64,000 nt of DNA from Ascoidea asiatica (Eukaryota; Ascomycota; Saccharomycetes; Ascoideales; Ascoideaceae): assembly GCA_001600695.1 (NCBI GenBank), contig BCKQ01000011.1, forward strand, positions 162,512 to 226,511. Direction: 5' to 3'. Under the pieces are notes generated by a model. That model had not been told where the DNA came from, searched no databases, and worked only from the letters and a program-made list of their open reading frames with translations. Position numbers and translations under genes: made by a program. Every line of letters starts with the position of its first letter. Position 1 is the first letter of the stretch. This document shows, piece by piece, positions 61,829 to 64,000 of this stretch.

Positions 61829-63253
61829 TTCTTAGATATAATTTATTATATATTCTAATATCCAATTTATCGTGGATCTTTANTTCTTTGATATTTAATC
61901 TCCTCAAAATCAGTGAAATAAGCTTCAAATCTCGACTTTCGATTCTGAAATATTCACTGCCGTCACTTCAGTAAAATTTTAGAAGCTCTTAAAAAAAATA
62001 CTTTCCAACATTTTGGCTAAATGCCACCGTTATTTTCAAAAAACACTAATAAACTCACCTGACCAATCTCACTGGGATAACTTTGATTAAAATTTTTGGG
62101 TTCATAAAAATTTGGTTGAAACCCGTTATGAGAAAGTAATTTCTTTTCAACTTATTTCATATTTTTTTGCCAATGTATTGAATTAAAACCTAGGTATTAT
62201 ACTTGACTTTGAATATCATTAGAACTTCATTGTCCGTTCAAGAATCAGCAATTTAAATGCATTAACTATCCAGAAGCATTAACTAGATATTATAAATCAC
62301 CCGAAAGTTAAAGTTCATTATTATTTGATCCAAGAAGCTTACTATCCCTATTTTAATAACCATTATTTACAAATATTTCAAATCATTTGTGNGGTTTTGA
62401 GTGTAATTTGAGATCAGAAATGAAATTAGAAAATCAAATTAATATAAAGCCAACGAAACCAGTTATTTCACTATATTCGGGGCCTCAAATTAAGATGCTT
62501 TTCTAAAGTACAATTTTTGGGGCGATCGAAATAATGGTACGTAAATGGAAGTATAATCCTATTTCATACAAAATTATTATGGTTTATCAATAGTTTTCAA
62601 TTGAAATAACTTGGAAATAATGTAATAAATCAAAATGTAAAAGAATCTTTATTATCAATAACGTGACTGATTTACTGTGAATTTGAAGACTAGAAATTGT
62701 TGGTTATCTTGCCACAAGCCATACTATTTATCGCCTAATGATGATAATAAACAATCCTCAACAGTTAAAATTTACGTGAAAATTCTAAAATATAGTTTTG
62801 ATCTATTTGCAAATATAAGAGCATATCAAATTTAATCAGAAGTCACCAAGTGGTATATTAACACGAATTATACAATACTTGACACTTTATTATGATCACA
62901 AGCCCGCGTTCTTCACCACAAGCTCCTAATTTANGAGCTTGCCCTAGAAAAGTTCAAATATTTAAAGTTTCATTTACATGCAGAAAAGGTAACCTTAATT
63001 AACCTTAAATTTTTTTATTGTTTGTTAAAATAGATAACTTTTTTTATATTTGATTGCTATCTTTCATTATTTGTTTGCTATTTTTGATAATTATTTGAAA
63101 ATACTTTTTTTTTGAAACAATTTTATTTCTCACACATAATCTAACTATTCAAACATTTAATTTCCAAAATTTAATATAAAAAGACCATTTCGCTAAAAAG
63201 ANTTTTAATTTTTCTTTGTTAAATTTATATATACCACTAATAAATAATTCAAA
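61829..63253. promoter_or_regulatory. GCD10 upstream region
   Basis: 1.4 kb without a recognisable gene. The composition is a little less AT-rich than the coding regions around 61920-62120 and 62880-62960, where CTCCTAATTTANGAGC and GCTTGCCCTAG lie. No tRNA, snRNA or intron signal was found. Confidence 0.35.
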
Positions 63254-64000
63254 AATGACTAATCAAACACTCATAGTTATTGAAAGTGAAGNTTCAAATA
63301 ATAATTAGTAATAGCTATGCTCACAAATGTAAAAATTCAGAAAACTCCAACAATAATAAAAATTTAAATAAAAATACCTTTGAAAGCAGAGAAAAAAAAA
63401 GACAATAAAAAAGATGTTGATTTGAATCCAATGGAANAAAAATCTCAATATGCATATAGATTAATAGAAAATATTTTAAATCCTCAACTTCTCCTAAGGA
63501 ACATAAAATTTTTGAAAAGGAGTTTCGAATCCAATGAGAGATATTATTTTTTTACTCCAATTTTTTGCAAAAATCAAAAACATAGAATTACAACCGTTTT
63601 GTTAAATTTCGAACTTACAGATAAAATTATTTCTTTGATTCTAGTTCTTTATTTTTTGAGCTGTATAGTTATGATAGAAAAAAATGATTCTATTGATCAT
63701 ATGGTCCAAACTTATATGAATTACTTTCTAAAGAGCTTTTATGCAAACGTAAAAAAATCTATTCCGTAGTTTAATCAGATATATTCTTTTTATCATGGAA
63801 GGGAGACTTGATATTTTTAATATAGATGAAGATTTAAAAGAAATTTTCTCTCAATTTTTTTCCTCTAGTTCATTTAAAATTGATTCTATTATTTTTAAAA
63901 ATTTGTATTATTCCGAATCAAGAAATTGTAATAATAAATTATATCTGAATTCAGGTGATTTAGGAGACCTTTCAATAAATACATTTTGAGCATTATTAGA
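63254..64000 (+). pseudogene. Fragmented unrecognised reading frames at the window edge
   Basis: Three consecutive frames look like parts of one protein but are interrupted. A short ATG frame at 63254-63307 stops after 17 codons. An open frame 63368-63769 of 133 codons has no initial ATG; it contains NPMEXKSQYAYRLIENILNP and LTDKIISLILVLYFLSCIVM. An ATG frame at 63795-63989 in another phase has 64 codons (MEGRLDIFNIDEDLKEIFSQ). An A9 run at 63395-63403 and ambiguous bases are candidate frameshift points. It may be a decayed gene, an intron-containing gene, or a sequence-error-prone real gene continuing past the window. I do not recognise the family. Confidence 0.3.

Noticed and set aside
62880-62960. 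Possible tRNA-like or IS-end structure around CTCCTAATTTANGAGC
   Set aside because: The short palindrome does not extend into a cloverleaf, and there is no B-box or transposase frame.

Overview
The window is a nuclear chromosome segment of a budding yeast (Saccharomycotina). Genes are compact and mostly intronless. Proteins match yeast-specific families: GABA permease Uga4, Ure2, the Far1/Ste5 scaffold, Tao3, Spc25, Nhp10, Eaf7 and Pcl7. Three genes have short 5'-proximal spliceosomal introns with yeast-type branch sites. Two neighbourhoods keep the Saccharomyces cerevisiae order and orientation: SRV2(+)-NAM9(-)-EAF7(+), and convergent MTQ1(+)/GCD10(-). The genome is very AT-rich, Leu is almost always TTA or CTT, and many proteins carry long Asn runs. 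The genus cannot be fixed. In-frame CTG codons are very rare, so a CUG-reassigned lineage is possible but unproven. Many isolated N bases look like masked polymorphic or ambiguous sites.

Layout: 1-1801 is a GATA-rich promoter; 1802-3475 UGA4-like GABA permease; 3877-4389 calmodulin (-); 5584-7146 alpha/beta hydrolase; 9031-10182 GH17 wall glucanase; 11137-13023 GH72 glucanosyltransferase; 13190-13942 TIM21 (-); 14289-16005 SRV2 (intron); 16268-17782 NAM9 (-, intron); 18239-18931 EAF7; 19629-20804 GCS1; 21782-23077 URE2 (-), repeated identically at 23783-25078 across a 100-N scaffold gap, almost certainly an unmerged contig overlap; 26445-28496 PCL6/7-type cyclin (-); 29449-31785 unknown, probably mitochondrial; 32076-32897 DPM1 (-); 33729-42779 TAO3 (-); 43858-44583 SPC25; 44618-47986 FAR1/STE5-like scaffold (-); 50438-51460 NHP10; 51566-52279 PRP11 (-); 52853-53942 PPG1 (intron); 54375-56768 Asn/Gln-rich protein with a ubiquitin-like C-terminal region (-); 57905-58129 ATX1 (-); 58816-58916 tRNA-Ser(GCU) with intron (-); 59184-60227 MTQ1; 60245-61828 GCD10/TRM6 (-); 63254-64000 broken or unrecognised ORFs.

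Themes: cell wall and morphogenesis (GH17, GH72, Tao3, Dpm1, Srv2), nitrogen use (Uga4, Ure2), mitochondria (Tim21, Nam9, Mtq1, the 778-residue protein), mating and cell cycle (Far1-like, Spc25, Pcl7-like, Ppg1) and chromatin (Eaf7, Nhp10). They are not operons. Regulatory information sits in the intergenic regions, which are often locally more GC-rich than the genes. These hold recurrent CACGTG (Cbf1-type) boxes, an ACGCGAAA (MBF/SBF-type) cluster between TAO3 and SPC25, GATA sites before UGA4, and several short GC-rich tandem repeats. I saw no transposon, integrase, rRNA or CRISPR array.
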